A stretch of DNA of 64,000 bases. Source: Eretmocerus hayati. Its lineage: Eukaryota; Arthropoda; Insecta; Hymenoptera; Aphelinidae. The notes below the pieces were generated by a model. It did no database searches and was not told where the DNA came from. It worked only from the letters and a program-made list of their open reading frames with translations. The stretch is from NCBI GenBank assembly GCA_029851415.1, contig CM056743.1, positions 14,562,727-14,626,726 of the forward strand, written 5' to 3'. This document shows positions 25,289 through 37,359 of this stretch, in pieces (the stretch's first letter is position 1; every line of letters starts with the position of its first letter). A program made the translations under genes and the position numbers.

Positions 25289-26260
25289 TATTTACATACA
25301 CATATTCACCCAAATCTTCATACAGCAATTTTGTCTCAGGTGTATGCACCTCGAGAGAAGGAATAATTCATTTTATACTCGTTTCGGATCATTTGCGCCT
25401 TTTCTCGGGAATCAATTTTTAAAAATTATATACGAAAACATTGAAATATGGCCTTGATTCTTGGCACACCTTAACGCATCGATATGACCATATCGAAAAT
25501 TTCTGAAACATTTTTCATTCAAAAGAGTAGTTTCATCGTGATGCCAAAGACGGTACTCATCGATTTTCTTGGTATGTACTTGCTGCTACGGTATAATATA
25601 TATGTATATATTGTTAGGTTGGCCGTTCTGAACATCCGTTGCGGGCCAAAGCCTTCAAGAGATGTTTCGTTATTTAAACAGATTAGCAAAGCGCGGGATG
25701 TTTCAGAGGGATGAGATGGAGTGAGATATAGGTACCGCACAGACAGCTCCTTGTCTTATGGCTATTACAAGCGAATGCACGCTCGAATTAATCTTCCCTT
25801 ATGTGCCCTAGCTTACTACATCTTCAGAGTACGCCAACGGATTCTCTGCTAAGATGCTTTCTCGTTTTGTGTGTGTTGAGATGTACTGGCGTGTGGCGTG
25901 CTCAAAATTCATCGAAGCAGCTGAAGGGATTCATTCCCTCAAGACCCAAAGCAAGGGTGAGAATGTGTGATCGAGTGGGCTTATAATACTCTCATTAGAT
26001 TTGATGTCTTATCCTACCTTGTTTCCTCAAGCAATGCATTACTAATCAAACGCAACCATGAAGTACTACTATGCGAGACACATTTACTTACCACTTCGTA
26101 GCTTATATCGAATCCAGTGAGACCAACCACTGATAGAAATGCCGTTCCATCTCGTCTGAAAACTGTCCATAATGTGACCGAAGTAGAGAGACTGGGTCGA
26201 TTTTGGAACACCTGCTTTAGGCTATCGATGGCCTGACGTGTTCAAAAGATACGTCACTTA

Positions 26261-26355
26261 GGGTGTGTCCACAAATGAAGCGCATGAGCCGTGCGCCAGC
26301 GCACGCTCGGCGTACGCCGGTTGACGACACATGCGCTTCATTTGTGGACACACCC
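26261..26355. mobile_element. 95-bp TA-flanked palindromic MITE
   Basis: The 26-bp left end, starting GGGTGTGTCCACAAATG, is repeated perfectly in inverse at the right end. TA flanks both ends. The middle is GC-rich (GCGCACGCTCGGCGTACGC). Being nearly all inverted repeat, it would fold into one hairpin. It lies just upstream of the 26211-26092 exon (minus strand), in the intron of that gene. Confidence 0.75.
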
Positions 26356-29300
26356 TAATCGGCATGATACCAGCAGCCAGATAAGCCAGTGCTGAGTCGT
26401 GCAACATACCCGGTCGCGCGAGGCAAGGCACTTGAACTATTGATGCATGAGTGTATTTTGGATATAACCTTTTTTTTACAGTAGTGATGCGCGCGTGTAT
26501 GTGTGTAGATGTGATTTGAATTAATTTTTTCGCTAGGAGATTACAAAGATCGCAGCATGTCTTCGCGACTCTCCGATGGAATATTTCACATGCTTCTAGG
26601 ATAATTCTCCAAGATCACGTGAAAAAGTTATGACAGTGGCAAAATTTTAGAAATTTGTACACAGATTTCTAAACACTCACAGAACGATAGGCCTGCGGCA
26701 CATGTTGATGAAAAAATCTTCCTTTCAGATTAAATTCATAAGACGACCTCATTCGCATGCACACGACTACACGAGTAGGCAACATAACCTCTCGGTCGGA
26801 CTTGGTGTCACCATAGACATAAAAGTAAGAGTAGTCTACCGCGGTTCCCGTATCCCGGCCGTGGTCATCATCTCCAGTACATATGATCAACGTGAAATTG
26901 TCTGAGTTTTCAGGATAAGTGATAGAAAATTCAGTTCAAGGCGATCCTGAAGAGCGCCATACAATTTTTTGCTGAAAAACACGACATTCTCCATTCGAAC
27001 TCGTGTTCAAGGTAGTTGTACACCAAAATTATTCATCAACAGAATTTCTCGAGATGCTGCAGAGAGATATTAGTCCTATAATCATAGAGTACGTGTGCAA
27101 AATTCCAGAACGGCTGACCATCCCGTTTTAGAGTATCGATCGTCACAATTTGACCAGTCTTGCACATTTTGAACATTGCGCTTATGAGAGCGGGCCCCAA
27201 AAACAGCACAAAAATGGGTCCAGCGCAAAACCTGATCAACAGAAAATGGTGGGATTGCGAGAGATCCGAGTTTATGTATTAATGAATCATATGGCCAAGC
27301 CTGGAGATGATGGACCACGTCGTTTTTTAGTAATTGTTCATACAAAGCGTAGAATGCAAAAAATGCGACACGTGATTTCGATTTTAGGGTAGATAACTTT
27401 GGAAACCATGCCTGATTTTGTTCAAGAAGGCTCAGATGACCGTTTTTGTTTGTTGTTTGATGAAAAAGTGCAGTTATTAACAATAATAATAATTTCGAAT
27501 ATTTTGATGTGGGCAAAAAAGTGAGGTTAGGTAGCCATTGACTCACGTAGTTGGTGTACAACTAGCTTAAGCGGCATTCCGACACCCTAAATCGATGAAT
27601 ATGCCTCTGTCAGGGTGATGGCACATGTAACTGAATCCTGAAGTACAAAATCCACGGGTTAAGAGGATTTCGAAAGATGTGTCTGGTCACTAAATATCGA
27701 CCGAAATAAAGAAACTTGTAGGACCGCCTTTTCATCGTCACTCACGGTGTGGCTGAACGCATATTTTTTCAAAGTGAATGCTCCCTCTAAGATTACTTTG
27801 GTTTCTGATTCTACATTATTGGGGCATCATTCTTCCACAAAAATCAAAATAGCGGGCTGAGCCCTTTTGAAGGGATGTCGTTTGGAACATTTTTCGGTCA
27901 CAGTCTGGAAACGCCCAAGTGATATGGCTCTTCCCTCGTCGGATAAGAGCCCAAAACCAAATTTCTTCACTTCCTAACACTAGTCTTCAAATAGTCTGAC
28001 CTCTTTGGATCCTTCTGAGCACGGTGAGCTTAAACCAAATATCAATCCGACTGAAAAAAATTCCCAGAATTCCAACGGGATCATCAAATGTGGAACAAGT
28101 GACCAGAAAATTTTCATCGTAAGCCATTGGGCGAATTTCAAATCAGACGACTTGAAAGTCATAATCATCACGCGACTTACCACATAACCTAATAATGTTC
28201 AAAAACCTCCGGAATACCATTGTTCCACATCGATTCTTCAACAAGAACATATAAAAGACACCGGTGTGAATGTTTAGCTGCCCGGAAGCGGTACTTATGA
28301 ATTATACGGTATAAGTCGCACGAATATTTAAGGAATTCTTCGAAAAAGATACCTCATTAAATTCAACAACGAGATATTGGCTCACACAATCCCTCATACG
28401 GTATCATGTGCGATGGAAATCAGCGATTACAAGCAAAACCGGATTCATATAACCCATCTCGTTCATGTGTACCTCGAAAAACTTGATTCCGTGAAGCGAT
28501 CACGTTTGTTCCCGAAAGCGTAACTCGTCCTCCAGTCGAAGACATTTCTATGTACATAGACCTGGCTCGATCAGATTTCTTTGATTTCTGATGAAGAATA
28601 AGATGCTACTTGGAGAAATATGATTGGTCAGACAGCGCAGTCGTGAGATGAGAAATATCGACTATTTTCTCTTCTGAAAAGTGATCGCAGACCATCATTG
28701 GGGAATATTCTCACGCCTGTTAACAGTACATGTATGGGCTTAGAAGGAGTATGTATTCTCGAGTTATAGGTTCACTCTGCAAGAACACGTCTTCATCTTG
28801 AACTGTATTCAAATACGATCCTCAACACTCAAGGAGATGAGCCATGTCACACGGAAAGTTTCATGATTTTTCGAACTAGATGACTTCGTAGTTTCAACTA
28901 TTTCAGTTTTAGGTCTTCAGCTCCTCAAAACTCAATCATAGGATTGTAGATGAAAGGTCAGAGTTAGTACAGTCCATGTATGACGATTGGAACGAGTAAT
29001 CGAAGTACTAAGCGCCGATCACACGAATCACTACGTTCCGTATGTTTTCTCATGAGTATGATTTATGGAAAATTCATTATAATTATTCCGGGGACTTGGA
29101 CTAAGCCAAAAAGTGAAACCGGACTTTTTCCAGAATGCAGGTGCAAAACAATAGATAGGTTTAGAGGGGATTACAATTTTTCATGGTAAGAACAGGTGCG
29201 GAATTAGCGGGTTAGTATACATTTACATTGCTTTTCTGTAAATTCTATGGTTTATGTCAGTAAATTTTCCAGTTCATTGATTACAATACTATAACACTAT

Positions 29301-29488
29301 ATTTATCACGCTTCCAACACTCGCAAGTGTGTCTCATCGCACGCTTCTTTATTACACTTAGGTGTCCGAACTCGGAACACACTTATATACGAATCAGGAC
29401 TTTGGGTAGCCACTTGCGAGAAAGATATCGCCTGTCAGTTGTCCACCTAGCGAGAAAATTGTGCACTGCCATGTCCGGTAATATTTAA

Positions 29489-29869
29489 GGCGATGCGGTC
29501 ACCGTGCACGCTGAACTTTGTTCACAGAACTCTCAAAATCTTTTCCATTATGGGCTAAACGACGAGTTATCCAGGCTTTATTATCATCTAACTTGGCCTG
29601 GATAACTCTTCGTTTGGCCCAAATCGGACTAGATTTTGAGAGTTTTATGAACGAAAATGTACCAATTTGTAGGTTAGAAAGTACCCGTGGGCGAGTTATT
29701 CTCGTTTATTAGTGATAGTGTTGTGATTGGTGACGAATAATAAGTTGTCCACCAAAATTCACATGATAATACGTAATGGACAAATCGTCTCCAACTTCGT
29801 TTCGTAAAAATTTTTTGATTTACATCCAAATAAGATATAATTTCCGGGTTGCACGGTGACCGCATCGCC
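29489..29869. mobile_element. TTAA-flanked MITE with GGCGATGCGG ends
   Basis: TTAA at 29485-29488 and 29870-29873 flank GGCGATGCGGTCACCGTGCA and its exact complement, a 20-bp perfect inverted repeat. The interior contains a smaller nested palindrome (about 29525-29645) with arms AACTCTCAAAATCT and AGATTTTGAGAGTT and an inner pair around GAGTTATCCAGGC. TTAA suggests piggyBac or Kolobok type, but the end lacks the usual CCC. Confidence 0.7.
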
Positions 29870-29884
29870 TTAAGTCTACTAACT

Positions 29885-30074
29885 GGGGTCTGATTGTGAC
29901 GAGATCTTCGTACGCTCCCTCCGCATCGTCCGCATCGTCCGTATCTCTTACTCCAATTCCTGTCCTGTGATTGACTACAGCTAGGAGGAATAGCCAATCA
30001 CAGAACAGAAATTGGAATAAGAGATACGGACGATGCGGACGGAGCGTAGGGAGCGCTCGTCACAATCAGACCCC
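29885..30074. mobile_element. 190-bp palindromic MITE, GGGGTCTGATTGTG ends
   Basis: The left arm from GGGGTCTGATTGTGACGAG pairs with the right arm ending CTCGTCACAATCAGACCCC. Inside, GCATCGTCCGTATCTCTTA and its complement also pair, leaving a small loop. The arms are about 85 bp. It starts 11 bp after the flanking TTAA of the previous MITE. No target duplication was identified. Confidence 0.7.
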
Positions 30075-30099
30075 TGACGTGGCTCTCTGATGATGTTGA

Positions 30100-30296
30100 A
30101 ATCACATCCACGTTTTTGTTATAAAGTACCCATCCTCTAGACGGTTGAAATGCGTTATTGGTCTATCAATAATTTCGGCATTGTCATAAAACATCCACTC
30201 TGTTGAATCCAGGTCTTTCACGTAGTATGTTTGATAGTGGATGCTATAATAAGGATCTTGGAGTCTCTTACAGAAAATTCGAAAACTCTCACCACT
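30100..30296 (-). CDS. Candidate exon upstream of the 24-28 kb gene
   Basis: A minus-strand frame after TTGACTATTTTCAG (near 30296) encodes about 60 residues with a Tyr/Asp/Phe-rich character, including DSTEWMFYDNAEII. A possible GTACTT donor lies near 30129. It fits the composition of the downstream exons (28561 and below) and could be an earlier exon of the same locus, with the two MITEs lying in the intron. I do not recognise it. Confidence 0.3.
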
Positions 30297-30311
30297 GCTG
30301 AAAATAGTCAA

Positions 30312-31278
30312 CACTAACGAGAGGAGGACCTGACCTTTGGATCACCAATCCTTGCCAAAATTTTTTTACGATCTTGTGTCACCTAGAGTATGAAGAATCC
30401 AGAGTAACTCCGTCAAATGGGCCATCTATCCAGGGGCGGGTTTTCGCAGTCGTGAGGATTTTACCAAATTAGTAAATTATTAAAAAACGTGCTTGAGCGC
30501 ATGCGCTGGATTCGGCAGGATTCAAAAGCTTGGTTCACACAATCACATTTACGCGCCTTTTTTAAAACTCGAATTCCTGAAATGAGGGAAAATTTGAGAG
30601 AGAATGGTAAAAATTTAATAATTATACAGAGATATTGAAGAGATTGGTCTTTAATATCTTCAATGTGCTTTTGATCGCAGAGTGGGGAGAAATGAGTTAG
30701 TTTTGTTCTGAAAACAAGGACTACAAATTCAGCGTGGCGTTCAATGAAGGTTTATTCAATGTCTCACAAAACTTTTAGTCCCTTTTTCACGACAAACTAT
30801 TTGGTTCGCCGTAAAAAAGAGGCCAAGGATATGCATAATAAGTGTCTTCGATGTCAACGTACAATTATCAGAATTTCCCGATTCTCTTTCAAATTCTTCC
30901 TTATTTCAGGAATTCGAGTTTTAAAAAGCGCGCGTGAATGTGATCGTGTGAACCAAGCTTTTTGATTCTGCTGGACCCAGCGCATGCGCTGTCACGCAAA
31001 TTTTAGTAATTAAATAATTTAGTAAATTTTTCAAATGAGCGAAAACCCTACCCAGAGCTACAAGCAAGAATGTTAGCGTTGCCAGTATATCTATATATAT
31101 CACTTTTTAACATGGGCCTATATGGGCAATGTTGATGTCATGGGCTGTAACTTTGAACAGGAGGCCCATTTGACGGAGTTACTCTGGATTCTTCATATTC
31201 TAGGTAATACAAAAGGACCTGTAAAAAAATTTTGAACAAGATTGATGATCCAAAGGCCTGGTCCTCCCCTTGTAAGTC
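30312..31278. mobile_element. Foldback element of the ACAAGGAG family, CACTA-like end
   Basis: The left end CACTAACGAGAGGAGGACC and the complement of the right end (CTTACAAGGGGAGGACC) pair, followed on both sides by a TTTGGATCA block and by GAATCCAGAGTAACTCCGTC. CAA precedes the left end and follows the right end, a possible 3-bp duplication. A second, inner inverted repeat pairs about 30500-30590 (GCGCATGCGCTGG, CTTGGTTCACACAATCACAT) with about 30905-30990. Near the right it shares ACATGGGCCTATATGGGCAA with 36990 and 53979. No transposase. Confidence 0.65.
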
Positions 31279-31710
31279 AAACATGGGGCCTTCCTCTGTG
31301 AAACTGACGAAGATACTTCCAGGTCTCAAAGTACGTCCATTCACCATCATCCACCCGAAAGTTTTTACTGATGTACAAAAATCTTAAGGCAAAAATTTTT
31401 GAAAATCATGATAGTCTTCGTGATTTCTCAATTCAAATTTTTTCAGAGATCCGTGAGTAGACTTCGACAATTCATGTTTACTCAAAAAGAGGTAGTTCAA
31501 GTATAACTGATTCCTCAAGCAAATAGTTCGGGCAATGTTTGTTCGATTTCTAGAATTTCTTGCAGGGATTTTGCTTCGAGCATGCATCGCACTTCCCATT
31601 TCAGTGCGCGCTTTTATTGTTCAAACAGCTCCTTGTTTCACTGTCGAAATCAAACTGGCCGGTGTGCAGAGATATCGAACGCACGTTAAACGGTTGACAC
31701 CGGCCCTTCC

Positions 31711-31743
<33 letters not shown>
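31711..31743. repeat. (TA)n microsatellite
   Basis: About 15 TA units with one ATAC interruption at the left. Confidence 0.9.
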
Positions 31744-31744
31744 A

Positions 31745-32203
31745 GTAGTTGAGCATTTCTAGTCAAATATGGAAAAACTCCTGAAGTGAAATATGAATAA
31801 GTCCACTTCCAATCTGGACTTATTCCGGTAAAGTGAGAACCAGACGGCCTCGGCAGAATTTGCGCAGAAAGAATGCATTTCTCCTGAAAAATACAGGAGT
31901 AATTACCGAAACACAAAGGAGTTGACCCGACTGTGCACACTGGAATATTTACGGAATAGGATCCAGGAGAAACCCCGCTATTATAATGGTATTATTCCAT
32001 CCAAGATCGGTAAAAACTCCTAATTTGATCAGGATTTTATGCCGATTTGCCAGATCTGTAAGATCTCCTGTTTTGAAACAGGAGTATTTATGCTTTGTTC
32101 TGGAAACTTTACGGAACAAACAGGGAAAATTTAGAGGGGAATGCGTTCGCGACACTCATAACTCGGCATTTCTGTAATAATTACTGTTTTATTTTTCTCA
32201 GTG
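31745..32203. mobile_element. Probable CACTGAG-type element remnant
   Basis: The right end TTTTTCTCAGTG (ending 32203) matches the end of the MITE at 16740-17114. The interior has several small hairpins such as TCTCCTG/CAGGAG and AAGTCCA/TGGACTT. The left end is missing; the sequence starts at the TA microsatellite. Confidence 0.4.
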
Positions 32204-32620
32204 TAGTTTTGAGTTATTACATGTCTGAGGAAATCAAAAAGTAAATGAATTGATTATCCTCCACGTATATTTCACTGACTCTCAGAACATTCCTTCTATG
32301 ACGATTTATATCTAAACATCTCCTTTTTGGGCATCTCAATATTCAACCACGTGTTTGTTCTGTATGTTTTCGTGGGAGAATTGATGGAACGAGAGTGTTC
32401 TGTGAGTAATTGAACATTATTAGATTGTGTAATGAGTTGCGTGATGATTATGAGTCCGTATATCACACTCTTCGATATTCGAAACTTAAAAGTCGTCCGA
32501 TTCGAAATTCACCCAACGGCTCACGGTGAAAATTTTTTTGGTAACTTGTTTTGATGATGATCCCGTCCGAATTTCGGGAGTTTCTTCCAGTCCGATTAAA
32601 ACTTGGTTCAAGCTCACCGT
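32200..32620 (+). pseudogene. Inverted paralogous fragment of the 28-kb gene
   Basis: The plus strand here aligns with the minus strand of about 28265-28015. Shared blocks include TGAACATTATTAG, GCGTGATGATTATGA and TTTGAAATTCGCCC (TTCGAAATTCACCC here). The frame is damaged: after the GAAAATTTT block the two copies differ by an indel, and this copy runs into stops. It shows that the locus at 24-28 kb was duplicated in opposite orientation. Where the 28-kb copy has an in-frame TGA, this copy keeps CGA. Confidence 0.5.
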
Positions 32621-32659
32621 GTAAGGCTTGTTGAGGTAGGGCATGTACCCTGAAAATCA

Positions 32660-35600
32660 TATAATGCTTCCGATTTTCGTGAAGAAATTTGAAGGCAAAA
32701 TTATGTGTGTCATACGTAGAGCAAAGCGGAGGAATACTTAATTTTTCTGACTGTAACTCAAATCTTCTAATAAACCTGAATGATCTCAGCTGTTTGTCTA
32801 AGCTGTAGATGCAAATTTGCTTTGTCTAATTGAGCACACTCAATACAAGTATTGCATACAAAACCTCAGAAGAGTCACAAGCCCGGCTCTAAACAGGTAG
32901 TCCTGAATCAATCAAGACGTTTCATAAGACTACATTAGGTGAATCGTCTTTTGATGGCAGAATCTACTTTAGTATACGAAATGGCACATTCAGCATACAG
33001 TCCACACTCGTCCAATCAAATAGTAGAAGCTTAAAAACTCGTTTATAAATTATTCCAAGACATCAGATTTCAGATTATAAAATAATTATGTTTGTGGACA
33101 GCCAGTACTCATCACTATTATTTTGAAATTTGTATGTATCTATTTCAGGCCATCCGTTTTGGCTCGATAATATCGTTGAAAAAAGGGCAATCCTCACATA
33201 AATCTTCATTCTGACATATAGCTCTAAGCTGAAAATTTTTTCGAAGATTTTTATCTCGATCGATGAACAATGCTATTCATGTATTAAAGTGAGAATAGAC
33301 TGTTACTACCGACAACGCTTCAATCGCTTTGAATTCTGTTTCATATTGAACTCACATGTACATAGATATATAACTCTACCCTTTACTCTATATAACAAGT
33401 AAATTGGAAATGGCCCATACACAGTGAGAGAGAGAGTGAGAAAGAGCTGTGAGGTCAAAAACAACAAAAGCGTTCCGATATTCCATCAAGAGAACGCGTG
33501 CACGGGCGATGACGATATGAAACGGCAAAGAGCGATTCGCCTTTGTGACTTTGGAATGACAATTTGGTAGCGTTTAACTGCGACATGCGCATTCTCGTAC
33601 CGAAACAATGCATTTACAAAATGTACAACAGGCCATGTGGGAAAACGTTATTCGCTTTTCCATTTTTCATCGACAAAACAAAGAGTTATCGAAGATATTT
33701 GAATTACGTCAATATAGACCAATCAACCGGTATGCACTTATACAGGCAGAGGGAATATTTGTGAAGCTATATGCAGAGGGACCATCAATATTTTTCGGTG
33801 CATGCAGCCAATTTATACACCTCTATCGGATGTGGGAGCTCCATTCGTGTCACATCACATGTAAAATATATGAGAACCGAGATGGAACCTAAATGCGTGT
33901 TTTGTACGGTTGAATGCACATTTTTCATTTTTTTTAAATCTATCGTAGCATCTTCATTCCTATTTGTAGTTGATCTTGAATGAAGTCATGCAAGTGATCA
34001 ATTATTTAAGATAATTTTTGATTTATGAACATTGATTAGGTTTTGGTTGAGTATGTTCTGCCATTTTTGTTTTTAATATCATATTGTTCGCGTTCTATCA
34101 TCACGATGAGATCATTTTACTTCTTCCTCAACACCATAACGTCAATGAGAAATACAGCTGAACGAAAGAAAACTTTGCAAGATTGAATTTAGAACGCGGA
34201 CGTACGGGAAAGTGGCACTTCAAAGTTTTTGATATAGATTAAAAAAGAAGTTCACAACTCCCATGCTAAGATGTCGATTTCTTGAGTTTCTCTCATCTTG
34301 AAATGAACTAGACTGAGGGATTGTTTGACGACTCTTGAATTCACATTACTTTGCAAGAATTTCATCAATATTGCGTAGGCAGATTTAGAAGCTTACAATG
34401 AGAACGCACTGATCGTACACTGTAAGAAGAAATGCTTGAAATTAGTCTAATCGCCTGAAAATAAACATTACAAGGTCAGGGTTTTTTTTTTGTGATTCAG
34501 TGCGACTTTTTACTGACTTTAATCATTCCTTTTAACAGTGTACAACTGAAAGTGAGTTAAGTTGATTCAGTGGCTCCTGTCTGGGCTCTTTCATTTCGAC
34601 CACTCAATTTCTAGTGTTGTGATGATTACTGGCCATTATCCTTCATCAAAGTCAGAATTTGTTCAGAATTCGGTTAAGAGCTCTACAAAACTCAGAATCT
34701 GACTCAGTCATTCTGTAATAAAAAAATTATCAACAGTCTGTTTATCAAGATTTTACACATAACTCGAATTAGAAATCAGCCATAATAAAAGAATCTGATT
34801 GATAAATCTAGTTCATAAATGATAGTACCTGCACCATAACCTTCGAACTATCCGATGTAGAAGTCTTTTGATTAGCCGTTGAAAAGTAACCCTGCACAAG
34901 CCCCGATTCATCAATAGACAACGCACTCAACAAATAATCATCTTCTTTCAGAATGAGTGTGTATTTTGCTCTCTAATTCAATCACAGAGCTCTTAAAAAG
35001 CATTTCAAACCAACCCTTGAATTACCAAATTAGTAAGTGGCATATCATTCAGAGCAATTGACTAACAGACCCATCACTCGAAGATCAAATGAACAACTCA
35101 ATTACCTTGCAATAACACCTCAATTCTCTTTTCGTATAAAGTATGTATTAGTAGTGAATGACACGGGAAGAAAAAACCGCAAAGCTCAGCCCCAAAATTA
35201 CGCCTTCAATAAGTAGTGGCACACGCACCCACAAAGATCAAATTTAGAGTCTCTCCAGCTCGAACAAATTGGCCGAGTTTGCGGTCAGCAAAATAAGGGA
35301 GTAGGGATCCTTTTAGAAGAGGCGACACTTGCGTGTGCCAAAGCTGCTTTCGTGTTTTGGATGCATCTTTACTTTGGGAGACTGGCCCACCACATGGAGA
35401 AAGAGAGGCGCCTGAAAATTATCCAGAGCCATTTGGCTCTCTCCTGGCGTTCTCTAGTTGTGTGCTCGTAATAGAATAACCACAGGGAGAGGATGTCTGT
35501 AATTGTAAGAATCAGTTAATGACAGGCTGTCTATCCCGCAACAGAGACGCAGTTTTACTTTGCTTTGGTCGGGTTCAGCTGACCACTCTTGTGAGACATT

Positions 35601-36460
35601 ATCGGCTTGAGGACCGTCTGAGAGGGTAAGATTTGATTTCTCACCTGTAACCCCAGATTCTACTCTGTAGTCTGTCAATTAGAAAATTTTTGTTCTTGAT
35701 TTTTGAATCCTAGAGACTGTTTCCATTGGCGGTTATTTTCAAAGTGAATTATTCTGTGAATGTGTAAATGAATCGTTGTCCTGGAAAATCCCTCTAAAAT
35801 TTGGCCAAGAGATTATAATGAATGTGGACAGTCTATGAAATATCTAAATAATTTTATTGGTAGTGTGAAATTGGCCCAGAGCTGTCCGTATACTTGGGAA
35901 TTTTTCTGAGGGCCTCTCGACGTGATTTTGTTAATCTTCAACCCACCCAAGGCTGTAGGTCCGGCAAATTGATCTCAGGAAGAGTTTAAAAATGTCTTGA
36001 TAAAAGAAAAGGATCCGGTCATGCCTGATTATTCAGGGTTTGAGGTCAGTCTTCAATTCATCCCTCTTCCAAGCCAACACATGGATTTGATACATCTTTG
36101 TTTCACTCGGGAACTATAGCACGATTTCTGGATTTCTCACTGATTGAGTGGCTAAAAATATGCCTGTGAGACTCTTAGAGTCTTCTGGAGTCAAATCTTC
36201 GAGATTCGGATGATTTAAAATTAGCGTTATTGCTTCTCTAGCTACCGCTCATTTGGTGTCTACAAGTTCTTGATATGTCAGAAGCTCCTGAAAGGCTCTT
36301 GTAGCTCTGAAATGATGTTTGTAAGATGAGAGTTTATGATAAATTGATGGTATTAAAAAAAGGTTCCCTGTGAAGTTTGTGAATATGGCATATTATCGAT
36401 CAGTGCATGGACCAGTCACTCTCAGCCATAACCTAAACGGACACGTGATATATTCCAGCC
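32660..36460. other. No gene recognised
   Basis: Open frames here, for example + 33608-33892, lack domains and splice context. Short GA-rich runs occur near 33424-33446. Nothing else was supported. Confidence 0.35.
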
Positions 36461-36465
36461 ACACT

Positions 36466-36660
36466 AGACCGAAGTATACCAAATTAGACTGAATGATACC
36501 AAATTAGGCTGAACTAGGCCGGATTAGACCAAACTGAACCGAACCAGACTGAATTAGGCCAGAGTAGACCGAACTAGAGCGTATTAGACCGAACCAAACC
36601 GAGTTAGACCGAATGAGGCCGAATCAGACCTAACTGAACCGGATAAGGCTCTAGTATTAG
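36466..36660. repeat. 10-bp minisatellite, AGACCGAACT type
   Basis: About 19 degenerate decamers close to AGACCGAACT, the complement of an AGTTCGGTCT unit related to the 11.5-kb array. Confidence 0.8.
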
Positions 36661-36826
36661 TTTTATATTTTTATGTTGAGTTTTGGTTAGCAGTGAAATT
36701 GGATTCCACCGGCAATCTTTGTCGTCAGGATATTTGTCAGATGACATTCATGTGGGACGGACTATCATGGGCCTTTAAGTTTTCTTCGTCAGGAATGAAG
36801 ACATTTGTTCAACTGTTCAATGAGAC

Positions 36827-37146
36827 TGACTAGCAACACCTAGGGGTTGTGAAACACGGATTTTGCTGAAACTCTGGGGATGTTTTCCTTCTACCGCCAT
36901 AAGATGGAACCCAGAGCCGCACTTGTAAGCGCCAAACCGTTTTCGAGCTTACGAGTATATTTATACATATCTTTCTTGGACATGGGCCCATATGGGCAAT
37001 GCCAATATCATAGGCTATAGCTTAAAAATGGCTGGGCATTGGCAAGTGCGATTTTGGATTTCACCTTTTGGTAGTAAAAAGAGACTATCCCCGGAGTTTC
37101 AGCTGAATCCGTGGCCCACAACACCTGAGTGCTCCTTGTGAGTTAG
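36827..37146. mobile_element. Foldback element of the ACAAGGAG family
   Basis: The left arm (GCTGAAACTCTGGGGAT, ACGGATTTT) pairs with the right arm (ATCCCCGGAGTTTCAGC, AATCCGTGG), and the right end is CTCCTTGTGAGTTAG. The loop shares ACATGGGCCCATATGGGCAA with the elements at 30312 and 53798. It lies between two minisatellite blocks of the same decamer. Confidence 0.6.
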
Positions 37147-37174
37147 ACCTACTCATGAGCGAATCAAAGTAAAC

Positions 37175-37345
37175 AACGACTGATTAGACTGAATTGGGCC
37201 AAATTGAACCTAGTTAGACTGACAATTCAGACCGAACTGGACCTAACTAGAGTGAACTAGTGCAGTCTGGTTCGGTTTTGTGTGAACTAGACCGAACTAG
37301 ACCGTATGAATACGGTCCTATAGGAGAGTACCAAAATCGTATGAG
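37175..37345. repeat. 10-bp minisatellite, second block
   Basis: Degenerate decamers such as GACTGAATTG and AGACCGAACT in 10-bp phase, the same family as 36466-36660. Confidence 0.7.
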
Positions 37346-37359
37346 ACCGGATAGGACCA

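Larger units (their letters stand above)
24449..28561 (-). pseudogene. Multi-exon gene of unrecognised family, probably decaying
   Basis: Several minus-strand blocks have matched splice sites and phases. 28561-28473 (CCAG acceptor, GTACAC donor, aromatic- and Arg-rich) joins 28392-28353 (GTATCT donor) across an 80-bp intron, with the split codon restored. 28235-28181 follows and has a perfect GTAAGT donor. A block from 26901 (CTCAG acceptor) encodes an Asp/Tyr-rich segment containing DDDHGRDTGTAVDYSYF. 26211-26092 is a 40-codon exon between AAAGCAG and GTAAGT. 24517-24449 follows a CACTAAAATTTTTAG acceptor and ends TGA, with a Pro/Gly/Asp-rich tail. Against function: the next homologous block (28150-28000) would begin with an in-frame TGA where its paralogous copy at 32.5 kb has CGA, and the intervening intron is only about 30 bp. 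I do not recognise the family. Rapidly evolving secreted proteins often look like this, but no signal peptide was located. Confidence 0.42.

Noticed and set aside
27082..27561. 159-codon open frame on -
   Set aside because: It overlaps the exon region of the unrecognised gene, but other frames give equally plausible short exons here, so the whole frame is not supported as one coding block.
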